Part shown: positions 11,373 to 22,262 of the stretch, piece by piece
Layout of the letters: each line of letters starts with the position of its first letter
Numbering within the stretch: the first letter of the stretch is position 1
Assembly (NCBI GenBank): GCA_017311185.1
Contig: JAESUZ010000139.1
Span: 496,001 to 560,000, forward strand
Length of the DNA: 64,000 nucleotides
Direction of reading: 5' to 3'
DNA from: Proteles cristata cristata
Taxonomy: Eukaryota > Chordata > Mammalia > Carnivora > Hyaenidae
Made by a program: the position numbers and the translations under genes
Notes under the pieces: generated by a model
The model's input: the letters and a program-made list of their open reading frames with translations, nothing else
What the model was told of the DNA's origin: nothing
Databases searched by the model: none

Positions 11373-11735
11373 TCATTCATTCAATCAAGCAGACATTTAT
11401 TGAGCATTTAGTACACAGTCTCTGTACTTCAGAGATTAGATTCTCTATTTGTACTGCTCCTTCCAGGAAAGAAGCACGAAGCCAAGCCTGAACCAGAATA
11501 CCAAGTTGTGAAGTTCTGGTCCTTGCCCTTCGACACTTTATTAATCTAGTCAGGAAGCAAAGACACCAGAACATACATCTCACTAAAAGGCAATGTATCA
11601 TATTAGATGGGTATCAGGCCCAGTGAGGGTCTAAATAGCACAAGAGAACAAAGAAGGGGACTTGTGGCTGAAGACATCAGTGTGTAGGAAGAGGGGGGTA
11701 ACAAGAAAGGTTCCGTTTGAGAAAGGACTTGAAGA
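11373..11735 (-). mobile_element. L2 LINE 3' end, antisense
   Basis: CATTCATTCAATCAAGCAGA, ACATTTATTGAGCATTTAG, AATCTAGTCAGGAAGCAAAG and GAGAAAGGACTTGAAGAATG give the antisense L2 order. Confidence 0.65.
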
Positions 11736-11811
11736 ATGAGTACTGTTTTTGTTTGTTTTTGTTTTTGTTTTCTTAGATTGATTTTATGTATGGATAATCT
11801 TTTTTCCTATT

Positions 11812-12030
11812 TTTTAAATTTTTTTATTTTTTTTTTATTTCTAGGAGAGATAGAAAGAGAGTGTGAGCAGGGGACGGTCAGAGAGAGAGGGAGTCACAGA
11901 CTGAAACAGGCTCCAGGCTCTGAGCTGGCAGTCAGCACAGAGCCCGACGCGGGGCTCAAACCCACGAGCCGCGAGATCGTGACCTAAGTGAAAGTCGGAC
12001 ACTTAACCGACTAAGCCACCCAGGCGCCCC
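11812..12030 (-). mobile_element. Felid CAN-SINE, antisense
   Basis: T-rich head, TCTCTGACC-type run reversed, GGCTCCAGGCTCTGAGCTGG, CAGAGCCCGACGCGGGGCTC and terminal CTAAGCCACCCAGGCGCCCC. Reverse-complement reading gives CTGACTGCCAGCTCAGAGCC and a TCCTAGAAAT tail, the same subtype as the copies at 18691, 24207 and 55853. It abuts an L1 relic. Confidence 0.95.
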
Positions 12031-12330
12031 TTCAGTTCTCCATATTTAAGAGTCTCTTATGGTTTGTCCACCTCCCTGTTTGTATATTATTTTTGCTTCC
12101 CTTTCCTGATCTTCATCTGTTTTGTATCTTAAATTCCACATATGAGTAAAATCATAGGATATTTATCTTTCTCTGACCGGCTAATTTTGCTTAGTGTAAT
12201 ACCTTCTAGTTCCATCCACATTGTTGCAAATGGCAAGATTTCATTCCTTTCGATTGCCGACTAATATTCCACTGAGTGTGTGTGTGTGTGTGTGTGTCAC
12301 ATCTGCTTTATCCATTCATGGAAACGTATC
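12031..12330 (-). mobile_element. Carnivore L1 3'-region fragment, antisense
   Basis: CTTAAATTCCACATATGAGT, AATCATAGGATATTTATCTT, TTGCTTAGTGTAATACCTTC, GTTGCAAATGGCAAGATTTC and TAATATTCCACTG are the reverse complement of L1 ORF2-end/3' UTR text. A TG repeat lies inside. Confidence 0.9.
12276..12297. repeat. (TG)11 microsatellite
   Basis: Eleven GT/TG units within the antisense L1 fragment, at the site where L1 copies often carry a short CA/TG run. Confidence 0.95.
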
Positions 12331-12954
12331 CCAGGCCAGGAAAGGACACAATCAAAGGTATGGAGGTGACAGACTGAAATGCTAATTTAAAGAAAGAGCC
12401 TCGAGGCAACAGGAGCATCACAGGAGCTAAGAATGGAAACAGGGACAACCGGATTTGCTGCCTTTGACTCTGTTGTCACCAATAGTGCGTCTTCTTCAGG
12501 ACTTCATTTTCCGGCATCCGAGCACCTCCTCCCATACTTCCTGATGAACGTCTTTTCTGTTGCCATTGAGACCAGGCTCTGACCTAGAGTAGTCTTCCCA
12601 CCGGACCTGCCACTTCACCCACCCTCCGTTACTCCCACACATCTCCATCCGACCTACGCTTTATCGTCACCTTCACTCTCATTCCCTCTCAAACACCAAT
12701 GACTCCTTTGGCCTCTTCTCTCTCCAGGCAACTTGGCAGCCAAAGCCTGAGCCCGGTTAAACCAAATTGTTTGCCTACTTTGTGCCTGCCTTCTAACTGG
12801 TGAGCTCTTAAAAGCGATGGTATGTGGTACTGTGTCACCTTAAATTCATGAGTACACATTTCAAATGGCACTAAGCATTGATGATGGGCAAACTTACATC
12901 ACTTCTCTACTCTATACAGTCCCCCAGATTACTATTTTATACTTGGTCTTAGGA
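12331..12954. other. Mostly unannotated, pyrimidine-rich part may be L2
   Basis: Positions 12480-12860 have the C/T-rich character of sense L2 (CTCCTCCCATACTTCC, CCTTTGGCCTCTTCTCTCTC) without a clear collinear match. No exon is seen. Confidence 0.35.
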
Positions 12955-13150
12955 GCCAGGTCACATGACTGTTCTGTCACTTACTAGTTGTGTTAATTTC
13001 ATTTCAGTGTCCCTCAGTGAGTTTCCTCATCTGTATAATGAGGTTAACAATGAAGCTGCCATACAGACCATTTAAGGAGAATTAAATGAGATAATAGGAA
13101 AGCAGCTGTGTACTATCTGGCACATATAAGCTCGATGGAAATAATTGCTA
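12955..13150 (+). mobile_element. MIR relic, sense
   Basis: TCTGTCACTTACTAGTTGTG, GAGTTTCCTCATCTGTATAA, GAGAATTAAATGAGATAATA and ATCTGGCACATATAAGCTC are in MIR order. Confidence 0.85.
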
Positions 13151-13159
13151 TAATTTTGG

Positions 13160-14164
13160 TTCTCCTCTCTTCTTAAAGACCCTATACCCTCAGCTCTGCC
13201 CCTGTTCACACTTAATTAATGACCTTCCCTCATAATTTATTTGGACACAAAAGCAATTGGATAGCAACTCTATCTCCCTTCCCCCAAGTCTACCACCGTT
13301 CTGGCATCGGCACACTTACCCTTCACCCTCCTTCCCTCTCTTCTCCAGAGCCACCCCTTCTCTTGTGCCCTGGACCCATCTGCTCTCACCTTCAAGGACT
13401 TCAGCCCTGAATTCATTACTCTTTCCTCTCCACTGAATCATACTGTTCATACACAAACCTGCTATAGTAGCACTTAACTTTGAAAGAAAGCACAACTTCC
13501 TCTCGAGCACCACAGCCTCATCAACTACTCTCACTGCTCTTCTTTATAGCAAAACTTCTTGAGTTTTTAAGGCCACTCTGTCTATTTCCTTACGTCATAT
13601 GCTTTCTTTAGCCCTCCCCTGTCAGACTTCGAAACCTACTACTCCATTGAGATTACATTTGACTAAGTTGCTATGATTCCCGTGTTGCCTCTGTTTCTGT
13701 TATTTCTCTCCTCAGTGTTCCACACAGTTGCTCATTTTCTCTGAAAATACTTTCTTTTCTTGGCTTCTGTGATACCTCCCTCACTTGGTATCTCTTTCCT
13801 TCTTCACTGGTCACTTCCTCACAGACAACTCTGTCAATTCTTCTTCCTGTGTTCAATCCAAAATATTAATATGTCCAAACTCTTGGTCCCACGACCCCTT
13901 TTCTGTTCTGTGTACAAACTCTCCCGGGGTGACTTCAATCTGTCTCCTGGCATTACCTACTCCACATATCCACTTGATCGTATACTTTATTTCTTGCCAT
14001 CTTGAACTTTTTCCAAACCTAGATGCCTATGTGAAATCCTTATACTTATTTATTCGGGTACTTCCCTTGGAAGTTCAATAATGATCTTAAACCTAAAATG
14101 GTGGAGAGAGAACTTCAGATCACATACCCCATCACCTGCTACTGCTTGAAACTTATTTACCTCA
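13160..14164 (+). mobile_element. L2 LINE, sense, with reverse-transcriptase-like relic
   Basis: Collinear with the C-terminal half of L2 ORF2 followed by its 3' UTR. The stretch near 13700-13780 reads, in one frame, SVFHTVAHFL..KYFLFLASVI, which parallels the AFDTVDHSLL..LSSLGF block of CR1/L2-clade reverse transcriptases. Next come GTCCAAACTCTTGGTCCC and ACTCTCCCGGGGTGACTTCA, matching the region before the catalytic motif. Stops and frameshifts break it, so it is dead. It continues after the SINE as 14440-15185. Confidence 0.7.
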
Positions 14165-14391
14165 AGAGCCTGGGTGGCTCAGTCGGTTAAGCATCCAGCC
14201 TTGGCTCAGGTCATGATCTCATGGTTCGTGGGTTCGAGCCCCGCGTCGGGCTCTGTGCTCACAGCTAGTTCAGAGCCTGGAGGCTGTTTCGGATTCTCTC
14301 TCCCTCTCTCTCTGACTCTCCCTTGTTCATGCTGTCTCTCTCTCTCTCAGAAATAAATAAAACATTAAAAAAATTAAAAAATTAAAAAAAA
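14165..14391 (+). mobile_element. Felid CAN-SINE, sense
   Basis: CCTGGGTGGCTCAGTCGGTT head, GGTTCGAGCCCCGCGTCGGG B-box region, CAGAGCCTGGAGGCTG body, AAATAAATAAAACATT tail. Inserted into the L2 relic. A further A-rich run follows at 14405-14446. Confidence 0.95.
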
Positions 14392-14404
14392 GAAATAGCA
14401 CCTA

Positions 14405-14446
14405 GTCGCTCACACCAAAAAAAAAAAAAAAAAAAGGAAAAAAAAA
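14405..14446. repeat. A-rich tract
   Basis: About 20 consecutive A followed by GG and nine more A. Probably remnant tail sequence beside the SINE. Confidence 0.85.
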
Positions 14447-15185
14447 TCTATCAGGTATCTCTGATTTCTCTCTGCCCTTCACCACTACATCTAAATCACC
14501 CAGTCCTGTCAGATCAATCATTAGAAGACATTCTCAATCAGCCCACGCCCTCCGTCTCTACTGCTCCCACTCTAATATAAGCCAAGGTCATTCTTTGCAT
14601 TTTTGCCCTGTCTGCCATTTATTCTCCACAAAAGAGCCAACATCATTTTCAAATACACAAATCAGATTGTGTTACATCCCTTTTAAAATCTCCGCCAGTT
14701 GTTCTCCATCAGAGCCACACTTGGAATGACCTATAAAGTAACTGGGTAGACTGGTCTGCAGCTCCCTGACTGACCCGGCTCCTGCCTCGCCTCCAGCCTC
14801 ATCTGACAGCACTAGTTCTCCAGCAATCACGCTCTGCTGTGCCAGCTCTTGTTCTGTTTCTCCAGCTTGTCAAGGTCATGGCCACCTCTGGACTTGCTGT
14901 TCTCCCTGAAATGCTTTTCCAGCAATTATCAGAGCTGGCTCCTTCTTGTCCTTCAGGTCCCAGCTTAAATGCCGCATCCTCAGTGAGGTCACCAAGTTAC
15001 TCTGTCATTCTGCTTTATTTTAATCCTCTTTATGGCACTTAACTCCAATGTATTTATTTTTTATGTCTACCCCTCTTCCCCTCCCCTCTAGAGGGCTAGC
15101 TCCGTGCAAGGTCGTCTGTCTCTTCGCTGCTCACTGCCACCAGTGCCTATAACTAGCACGTTCTAGGGATTAAGTAAATTTCTTA
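14447..15185 (+). mobile_element. L2 LINE 3' portion, sense (continuation)
   Basis: AAATCACCCAGTCCTGTCAG, CAAATCAGATTGTGTTACAT, TCAGGTCCCAGCTTAAATGC, CCTCAGTGAGGTCACCAAG, TTATGGCACTTAACTCC and TAACTAGCACGTTCTAGG run in the order of the L2 3' UTR to its end. Confidence 0.8.
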
Positions 15186-15530
15186 CTGCATGAGTGATGA
15201 GCAATGGCTTTGAGCTTTGTAATTTAGGTTCCAAGGGGACCATAGACAGTTAAAAGGAGTACCATTCTCCCACTCTTCAAACCCCAGCCTCATCGCCCAC
15301 AAATCAAACCCACAGAATCCAGTCCTTGCGTCCCACTGTCCAGTCTTCCTAGATGACTTTGAGCACTTTCTAATGACATCCCCTGCCCTCACTCATTCTG
15401 CATACCACCATCCTGGATCCAATCCATTCTACATGCACCCATATTGTCTTCTTGACCCAAATCTTGTAGGTTTTCCAAGTTTACAGAATAAAGTTCAAAA
15501 TCCTTAGCCTGTGCCAAAGAAACTTTCACA
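15186..15530 (+). mobile_element. Possible second L2 sense fragment
   Basis: CAGAATAAAGTTCAAAATCC followed by TTAGCCTGTGCC resembles the L2 segment aggataaagtccaaactccttagc, with pyrimidine-rich text upstream. Weakly supported. Confidence 0.4.
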
Positions 15531-15935
15531 ATGACTGTGAAAGCTGCCTCTGGATATAGAAGGAAATACTAAATATCTCTAGTCCAGCAGCTGGAACACT
15601 TCTGAGATGAGTTATTCTCCCTTCCCTATTCTCCCTCAAAAAGCGCTGCTGAAAATTCAATGCCAAATATCCCAAGCATCGTATCTGCTGGCCGCCGCAC
15701 CAGAACACCTAAGCAAGGTTCCACAGCAAGCATCACCCAGGTAGCTGAGCTGAAGCCAAGAGCACCCTGATATGATCTAAGAGTTCTGCAAACACAGAGT
15801 TCTTCTAGCATCAATCTGGAGTATTTTCCAAGGTTCTAGGATCACTTCCTTTGAGAAAGGCTTTGGTGACTTCGGCGGGTAGTCTAGTATGTCACCTCCC
15901 CTCCTCTCTTTCTTTTGATTCAAATCAGTCTGGAC
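15531..15935. other. Unannotated sequence
   Basis: Contains a short inverted repeat at its left edge (CTTTCACA at 15523-15530, TGTGAAAG at 15536-15543). No gene or repeat is recognised. Confidence 0.4.
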
Positions 15936-16077
15936 CAGTGGGTCCTAACAGCATATTAGAATAAGACAGGCAACTTAAAAAGAAAAAAGTGACCAGGCCC
16001 TACTGCATTTGAACTGAATCACAACTAAGCATCAGGGTTTTACAGTCCTGATTCTATAACCCACTGATTAAGAAACA
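15936..16077 (+). mobile_element. MER5-type hAT-Charlie MITE
   Basis: Left end CAGTGGGTCCTAAC, internal ATATTAGAATAAGACAGGCA, right end GATTCTATAACCCACTGATT. The terminal inverted repeats resemble cagtggttctcaac of MER5 elements. Non-autonomous and ancient. Confidence 0.6.
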
Positions 16078-16083
16078 AAACAA

Positions 16084-16292
16084 GGGCGCCTAGGTGGCTC
16101 AGTCAGTTAAGCGTCCGACTTTGGCTCAGGTCATGATCTCACGGTTCATGGGTTCAAGCCCAGCATTGGGCTCTGTGCTGACAGCTAGCTTAGAGCCTGG
16201 AGCCTGCTTCAGAGTCTGTGTCTCTATCTCTCTCTGACCCTCCCCTGCTTACACTTTCTCCTCAACCAGAAATTTAAAAAAAATAAATAAAT
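16084..16292 (+). mobile_element. Felid CAN-SINE, sense
   Basis: GGGCGCCTAGGTGGCTCAGT head, TTCATGGGTTCAAGCCCAGC B-box region, TAGAGCCTGGAGCCTGC body and AAATAAATAAATG tail running into a GAAA tract. Confidence 0.95.
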
Positions 16293-16294
16293 GA

Positions 16295-16358
<64 letters not shown>

Positions 16359-16360
16359 AA
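16293..16360. repeat. (GAAA)17 microsatellite in a SINE tail
   Basis: 68 bp of perfect GAAA units growing out of the SINE A tail. Long perfect tetranucleotide tracts like this are usually length-variable. Confidence 0.97.
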
Positions 16361-16584
16361 ACAGAATGGGCTTGTAGAAAGGAAGTTTTCAAGGAGTCCT
16401 GAAACTTTCTAAAATAGCAAGTACCAGAGCTTTAAAAAACTACATGCGTGCAGGGTCAGGGTAGCAGAGAGAGGTAAAGGGCGTAGAACTAAAGCATATT
16501 GAGGATTAAGGTAATTTGAATAAGAGCTAATCTTGGACAGTAAAGATATTCGAGGTGGTTCTGCTCAAAATGCACTAACTTACT

Positions 16585-16680
16585 TACCTCCACTGCCATC
16601 TTATGAGGAAAGTATTATTCCCCATTTTACAGACGAAGAATCAGAAGATTGAGAAATTGTCCAAGATCAGCAAGGTCCTG
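16585..16680 (-). mobile_element. MIR relic, antisense
   Basis: TTATGAGGAAAGTATTATTC, CCCATTTTACAGACGAAGAA and TTGTCCAAGATCAGCAAGG are the antisense MIR core. Confidence 0.75.
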
Positions 16681-16723
16681 GGACCTTGAACCAGAAGCCA
16701 GAAGCCAGTCTTCTCCACCACCC

Positions 16724-16752
16724 ACAGCAGCAGCAGCAACAGCAGCAACAAG
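16724..16752. repeat. Short CAG/CAA trinucleotide run
   Basis: CACAGCAGCAGCAGCAACAG followed by CAGCAACAAG. Imperfect. Confidence 0.85.
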
Positions 16753-16764
16753 CCTACGTACATA

Positions 16765-16915
16765 GACTTTACTATAAGCAAGGCCCTCTTGTAAGCACTT
16801 CCTGTACAGTATAGCACTTCACCCGCACAACACTCAGTGAGCACTATTAGCACACTGTCTGCTGTCTACAGGTGAGGCGACTGAAGCACAGGCTGGTAAG
16901 GGACCCCACAGCGTG
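16765..16915 (-). mobile_element. MIR relic, antisense (second copy)
   Basis: CTATAAGCAAGGCCCTCTTG, CCCGCACAACACTCAGTGAG and TACAGGTGAGGCGACTGAAG, then CACAGGCTGGTAAGGGACC, follow antisense MIR. Confidence 0.65.
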
Positions 16916-17258
16916 CTCCTCTGGGAGCGGGAAACTGGAACATCCTCTGTGGTCTTCTCAGAGATCCATGCTTCTGCTGACCTCCTCCTGGAGACAAGGC
17001 ATGTGCACTCATGGTTTGCCCATTTTCAAGAAAATGCCTGACAGCTTCTTGGCAGTGCCTAGTTTATTATTTAAAAGTTAGCCTGGAAGTCTGTTCATGA
17101 GATGCGGAGCCCGCTGCAGACAGACAACTAGTAGTGTAAGAGGAGGCAGAGTCCCCTCATCCCTTCACAGACCGTTTCTGCAGTAGGAAATTCCCAACTT
17201 GATCTTCTCTCTGTAAGGAGCTGGAATACATCTACTTCACTTGTAAATATCCTGGGCC

Positions 17259-17489
17259 CCAGGACCACTGTGGGGCTCAGTTGGCTAAGCGACTGACTTC
17301 AGCTCAAGTCATGATCTTGCGGTTCGTTGAGTTTGAGCCCCACATTGGACTTGGTGCTGACAGCTCAGAGCCTGGAGCCTGCTTTGGATTCTGTGTGTGT
17401 GTGTGTCTCTCTCTCTGCCCCTCCCCTGCTCATTCTCTCTCTCTCTTTCTCAAAAATAAATACACATCAAAAATTTTTTTGAAGAAAGA
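17259..17489 (+). mobile_element. Felid CAN-SINE, sense, perfect 14-bp TSD
   Basis: Degraded head (GTGGGGCTCAGTTGGCTAAG), CAGCTCAGAGCCTGGAGCCT body, TGTGT run, CT-rich run, AAAAATAAATAC tail. The duplication AAATATCCTGGGCC is exact at 17245-17258 and 17490-17503. Confidence 0.96.
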
Positions 17490-17503
17490 AAATATCCTGG
17501 GCC

Positions 17504-17939
17504 TTTGTGCAGCCTCTCCTGCAGCTTCTCCATCCCCCCCGGATCTGGGCGGAGAGTTCATGTATGCTTTACAGTAGCATGTGGTTCGTAGCGTTCCTCA
17601 AGTCTCCTTGACCCTAAACAGCACACCGTGCTCTAGACCAGACCTTTTCCCTTCTTCCATCCATGAATACGTACCACCTGAAACTTCAATCCTAAGAAAT
17701 GCCTAAATGCATGAAGAAAGCTTAATTTGAAAGTGTTCATCCTGTGTCCACCAGGAGCCTGCTTTCTGTTCATCCGTTAAATGCACCCACTACTGAATTT
17801 TCATTTGGTCTAATGAGTGCATATGCTCTCCTTCCCAGAAGTTAGAATAGTTCCCCGAAGACAATGGCTTTTGGAGGAAAAATTGGCGTCCATGGTGGGA
17901 ATTTCAGCTAACTTGGCCGAGTTGAAAAGTTTGTATTCT
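17504..17939. other. Unannotated sequence
   Basis: No repeat or exon is recognised. Confidence 0.4.
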
Positions 17940-18085
17940 CTTTATAGGTAAGAAGGGGCCTTCGCAGGTTTTTAAGCAGAAGAGTAACATGGGACCTACT
18001 TTTGAAAATCAATCTGGCAGTGATATGTAGAATAAATTAGAGCAGGGAAAGGAACAGTTGGTTGGAACACGGTGTTACAAAGCCA
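17940..18085 (-). mobile_element. L2 LINE fragment, antisense
   Basis: TTTTTAAGCAGAAGAGTAAC, ATGGGACCTACTTTTGAAAA and TCAATCTGGCAGTGATATGT recall the antisense L2 3' UTR (gttttgagcagaggagtgacatgatctg, then gatcactctggc). Confidence 0.65.
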
Positions 18086-18676
18086 AGGTCTTGGAAATGT
18101 TGGCACAGAACATGTGGATTCATCAGCACAAACCATTCTCACTGCTAAAAAGCCGGTCAAAGAGCAGAGCTAACTGATGATGGATTTGTATTAGGAAGAC
18201 AGCACTTAAAATATGTGTCTACACTGAGCTGCTTTTATCTTCAGATACCATATTAAGAAAAAGCTTCCATACATCTGTCATTACTGAGTTAGTGGCCTCC
18301 TTGGTGCATTAAAGCTTCTATTTTCAGACACAAATGTCCCAGGGAAGTAACTCTATTTCAAAGGTATGAGGATGCTATTTCATCTCTCTTTATGTTATGC
18401 AGGGTAAGATGCGGGCAGAACTTTCTTCTTCTACCACTCCCCCCATGCATTGGCTCTTCTCTCTCTTTGGTGGCTTTATCCGTCTCTGACCCCGGTCCAG
18501 GGCACTCCATAGATCAGGAGAAACACCCTTCCTCTCTCTGCCCATCAACCTCCATCATGCCCGCCATCCTCCCCTGTCAACCTAAGCATTCACTAAAGGG
18601 GCACATCAGGCTGTACTTTAAGTTCTGACCTGGCACAGTGATAGACAAACTCAGGGGCAAATAGCATGTCTCTTAA
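18086..18676. other. Unannotated sequence
   Basis: No recognised element. Positions 18230-18380 are AT-rich and repeat-free. Confidence 0.4.
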
Positions 18677-18690
18677 GAGAGGCTTTTCTG

Positions 18691-18922
18691 GGGCGCCTGG
18701 GTGGCTTAGTTGGTCAAGCGTCCGACTTTCGCTTAGGTCATGATCTCGCGGTTCGTGGGTTCGAGCCCCGCGTCGGGCTCTGTGCTGAGTGCCAGCTCAG
18801 AGCCTGGAGCCAATTTTGGAGTTTGTATCTCCCTCTCTCTCTGACCCTCCCCTGCTCACACTGTCTTTCTCTGTCTCTCCTAGAAATACATAAAAAAAAA
18901 ATATTAAAAAAAAAAAAAGAGG
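18691..18922 (+). mobile_element. Felid CAN-SINE, sense, 14-bp TSD
   Basis: GGGCGCCTGGGTGGCTTAGT head, CGCTTAGGTCATGATCTCGC, GGTTCGTGGGTTCGAGCCCC, GCCAGCTCAGAGCCTGGAGC and TCTCCTAGAAATACATAAA tail. TSD GAGAGGCTTTTCTG at 18677-18690 and 18923-18936, exact. Same subtype as 24207 and 55853. Confidence 0.97.
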
Positions 18923-18936
18923 GAGAGGCTTTTCTG

Positions 18937-19531
18937 ATCCCTTTGGCCAAGTCTTGCTATGGTCGACAAGCCCCATCATCTCTGCTGCCTGCACATGGCG
19001 TTAATCATGCACAAGAAGGACCCAGGCCCAGGTACTGGGGAGCCTGGGCACCATGTTTCTGCTTATTCTTTCCATCTCTTCAGCCAAATAAGGTTGGGAA
19101 GACCTCACTCAAATTGTGTCATTGTGGCTCCTGTGCATTGGTACAGAAAGCAGGATATGTTACAATCAATAGTTTGGGAAAACAGATTTTTGTAATGATT
19201 CAAAAAACTTGCTAACTCACCATGCAGGCTGCATTCTCCTTCCACTGCTCTCCCAGGAGCCACAAATCAGTTTTCAAAATTTTCCTGCTGCCTCAAGCAG
19301 GGATCCAACCCACCTCTGTTTCCTTTCCCTCTCTTCCTGTCTTTCTCTCTCTTTCCGGCTTTCCTCGCAGTATATCACACTGCTTCTTTCCCTTTTTTCA
19401 AGCTTCCTGCCTTCTTCTCACCCCCAAAGAAAGCAAAAACACTCTGTTTCTTTTTAGAGTAGTCCCTGTCTCACCAAATGGCAATTTCATGTACCCAAGA
19501 ATTGGAGACAAATTCCTGGAAGTTATTCTAG
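18937..19531. other. Unannotated sequence
   Basis: Includes a pyrimidine-rich tract at about 19316-19370 (TTTCCCTCTCTTCCTGTC and similar). No gene is recognised. Confidence 0.4.
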
Positions 19532-19740
19532 ATGGTGGCTTCTCAAACTTGAGCTATACCAGAATCACCTGCAGGATTTGTTAATATATAAGTTGCCTGG
19601 TTCGAGCCTCAGTGTTTGTGATGTCATTATGACTCAGAAGGCCTGGGACAGCTGAAGGCCCCAAGGTGTGCATTTCTAAAGAGTTTTTAGGTTGAGACTG
19701 ATGCTCCGGGTCCAGCTCTTACACCTTGAGAACCGCTGTT
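19532..19740 (+). mobile_element. MER5-type hAT-Charlie element
   Basis: Left end GGTGGCTTCTCAAACTTGAG, ACCAGAATCACCTGCAGGAT, then near the right end TTGAGACTGATGCTCCGGGT and ACACCTTGAGAACCGCTG. The ends are mutually inverted and the interior follows MER5A. Confidence 0.75.
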
Positions 19741-19749
19741 CCAGAAACT

Positions 19750-20440
19750 TCTTCTTTCCTGCTTTCCCCTTTCCTCCCATCTGACAAATAACTGATTGAT
19801 TGATTATCCATTGCTTTTGCCTCCATATTCGTTTACCCCCCTCTGCTGCCACTGTTCTAGTTCCAACTTTTGCCATTCTTTCTTGAACTATTACAATCAC
19901 CGCAAGCTGGACTCTCGACCTCCACTCTTACCTCTTCTGTACCTACCGCTAGTGAAATGGTCTATGTAAAGCACAGTTCGGACCCCATTTCTCCCCTGAT
20001 TAAAACCTGCAATGGCCCCCACACTACCAACAGAACTGTGATTAGCTTCTTCAGCATGGAATATGAGCTGGCCCCGGCTACCTCTCCATTCACCAACACT
20101 CCTGATAGTAATGAAATGCTAGAATATTCCAAGCACATATTCTGCGATTTTTATTTCTTTTAGATGCCGTCATTTTTTCTGGACCACTCTTCCCATCTAT
20201 ATATCTTGACTCTCGGCTCACACTTCAGTTGTTCCAGAAACCTTCTTTAAAATCCCCATGAGGAACTCGGTGGTCCCACACTGCTCTCCTCGGGTTCCCT
20301 AGCAAACCTATACACTATTTCTTAACACGTTTTATTAAAATGTTCTATTTGCACGTCCTCTTGTGGCTGGAAATTTATGGAGTTTGGTCTCTAGCACTTC
20401 GGTCAATGAACGCTTGCTGAACTGAATTTCTTCCCTCTGA
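19750..20440 (+). mobile_element. L2 LINE 3' portion, sense
   Basis: CTTGAACTATTACAATCACC, GATTAAAACCTGCAATGGCC, AGAAACCTTCTTTAAAATCC, TTGCACGTCCTCTTGTGGC and TCAATGAACGCTTGCTGAAC run in L2 3'-end order. Diverged but collinear over about 600 bp. Confidence 0.65.
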
Positions 20441-21914
20441 TTTTTCTCTCCTCCTCGTGATGGGCCCTGTCCTAATCTCCTACCCCTACCTCTCTTGATT
20501 TGTACAGAAGAGATCAAAGATCTTAGAAGGGCCAATAATAACTAAGTTTCAACTCACCACCAGTGGCCCTTCTCTGTGCTTCTGTGAAGGTGAGTTTTCC
20601 TTTCTCACGTACGCTTAGTAAAACAACAGCTCTACTCTGCATAGAATCAGCCTTTCTCTTCAAAGAGCTTGGAGAGCTTTACAGCTCTGGCTCTGATACC
20701 CTAAGTGGAACCCTGTCAAGTGAGGGGAGGCCAAAAAAGGGATTAATGTGGCACATTTAAACGCCAAAACTCAAATCAAATACATTTCTTTTGCTGTGTT
20801 CCTGAGTCACTGTGGCTGTAGGAATCTTCAGCTCTGCAGAACTCGGTATTTCTAGGGTTTCATTTTGAAATTCGAATAAAGCCAAACAAGGCCTTCTGGC
20901 CTCCGAGAAAGTGGGTAGAGATAACAGAGACAAGGCACAATGTTTACTCCTGTCTTTCGCTCTCGCTTCCTGAAAAGACATTATGTACTCAGGGGAAGAT
21001 GCCCACAACTCCTTAGCCATCTATCTGGTAATAATAGGTAACAATCATGATGCTAAGAATGTAAACCGGGAAAGTTGATGAGATTAAGTGGAGGCTACTG
21101 TAATATCTGGGATTAAAGTTTTAACATAGGCAAAGTGAATAAATTTTAGAAATTAAACAACTGACCACGTCTCAGTGAATCATTTTATGTACTCAGTATA
21201 CCCTGGGCACATTCTCCCATGAGCATATGCAAATGCACAAACCTCGCATATTAAGTAGTAGGTGAGGGGATGAAAAACGCTTTAGGTGTGCAAAATATTA
21301 CTATTTTCATTATTATTATCACTGCAAGCTTGAACACACTTTATTGGAATCATCATTTGCTTAGAGACATTTGCTGAGTTTGGCAATTTGCCATCATCAT
21401 GAATTTCTCTGTCAGGCAGCAGGAGCCTCTGAGAGGAAGAGGGTAAGTGATGCAGACAACTGGTTGGAAACAAATCCTGTTTATTAGCAGAGCTTCTCTG
21501 GCCTGACCGCTGAATCTTCTGGCCATTAGTAGTCTGAGCCACCTGTCCCACACCTTCCATTTCTGAGAAACAGCCTCTGTTTTCTGCACTAGGTTTGTCA
21601 GAATGTTGGGAGACTAACAAGTAAAGCTACTCATGGATGCTTGCCAGGAGCAGCTGCCTTGATCTATAAGCATCAGACAGAGGGGAAACTTTGGGTTCTT
21701 TGTCCTAACTACTCGCTGAGGAGGGGCTATGGCTGCTGCCTTGAAATGTTGATGGAAACTCACTCAAGGAGTGATGCAGTGACCCACTTTCCAGGCTTGG
21801 CATAGGCTTCCTCAAGAACTCTTGAGAGAACCATTAGTTACATCCTGGGGAATATACTCTACCAGCAGGATGAATCGGTCTTGACCATTGTTTTTTGGCC
21901 CTTTTAGAATTAAC
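20441..21914. other. Unannotated sequence
   Basis: No repeat or exon recognised over about 1.5 kb. An octamer ATGCAAAT occurs at 21227-21234. A 112-codon minus frame at 21282-21620 resembles nothing I know. Confidence 0.4.
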
Positions 21915-22110
21915 TTTTTTTAAGTTTATTTTATTTATTTTTGAGAGAGGGAATGCGTACGAGAGCTGGGAAAGAGCAGAGAGGGAGAGAGACAGAGAAT
22001 CCCAAGCAGGCAGCCAAAATGGAGCCCGATGTGGGTCTCAAACCCACCAACCAACGATGAGATCAAGACCTGAGTCAGATGCTCAACCAACTGAGCCACC
22101 TCGGTGCCCC
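21915..22110 (-). mobile_element. CAN-SINE, antisense
   Basis: T-rich head with TTTATTTATTTTTGAGAGAG, GAGAATCCCAAGCAGGCAGC, GAGATCAAGACCTGAGTCAG and CCAACTGAGCCACCTCGGTG end. More diverged than the sense copies. Confidence 0.92.
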
Positions 22111-22262
22111 TTTTTGTTTCATTTTCTTTCTTTTTTAATATTATTGTTATTTTTATTTTTTAATACTTCATCGCTTACATGCAACACCCAGTGCTTATCC
22201 CAACAAGTGCCCTCCTCAGTGCCCATCACCCATTTTCCCCTCTCCCCTACCCAAGGCTGGGG
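22111..22262 (-). mobile_element. L1 3'-end fragment, antisense
   Basis: T-rich start, then CAACACCCAGTGCTTATCCC, AACAAGTGCCCTCCTCAGTG and CCCATCACCCATTTTCCCCT. The same text recurs in the L1 at 63484. Abuts the SINE directly. Confidence 0.88.

Noticed and set aside
13160..14164. An active retrotransposon reverse transcriptase
   Set aside because: Stops and frameshifts break the frame and the catalytic region is not intact.
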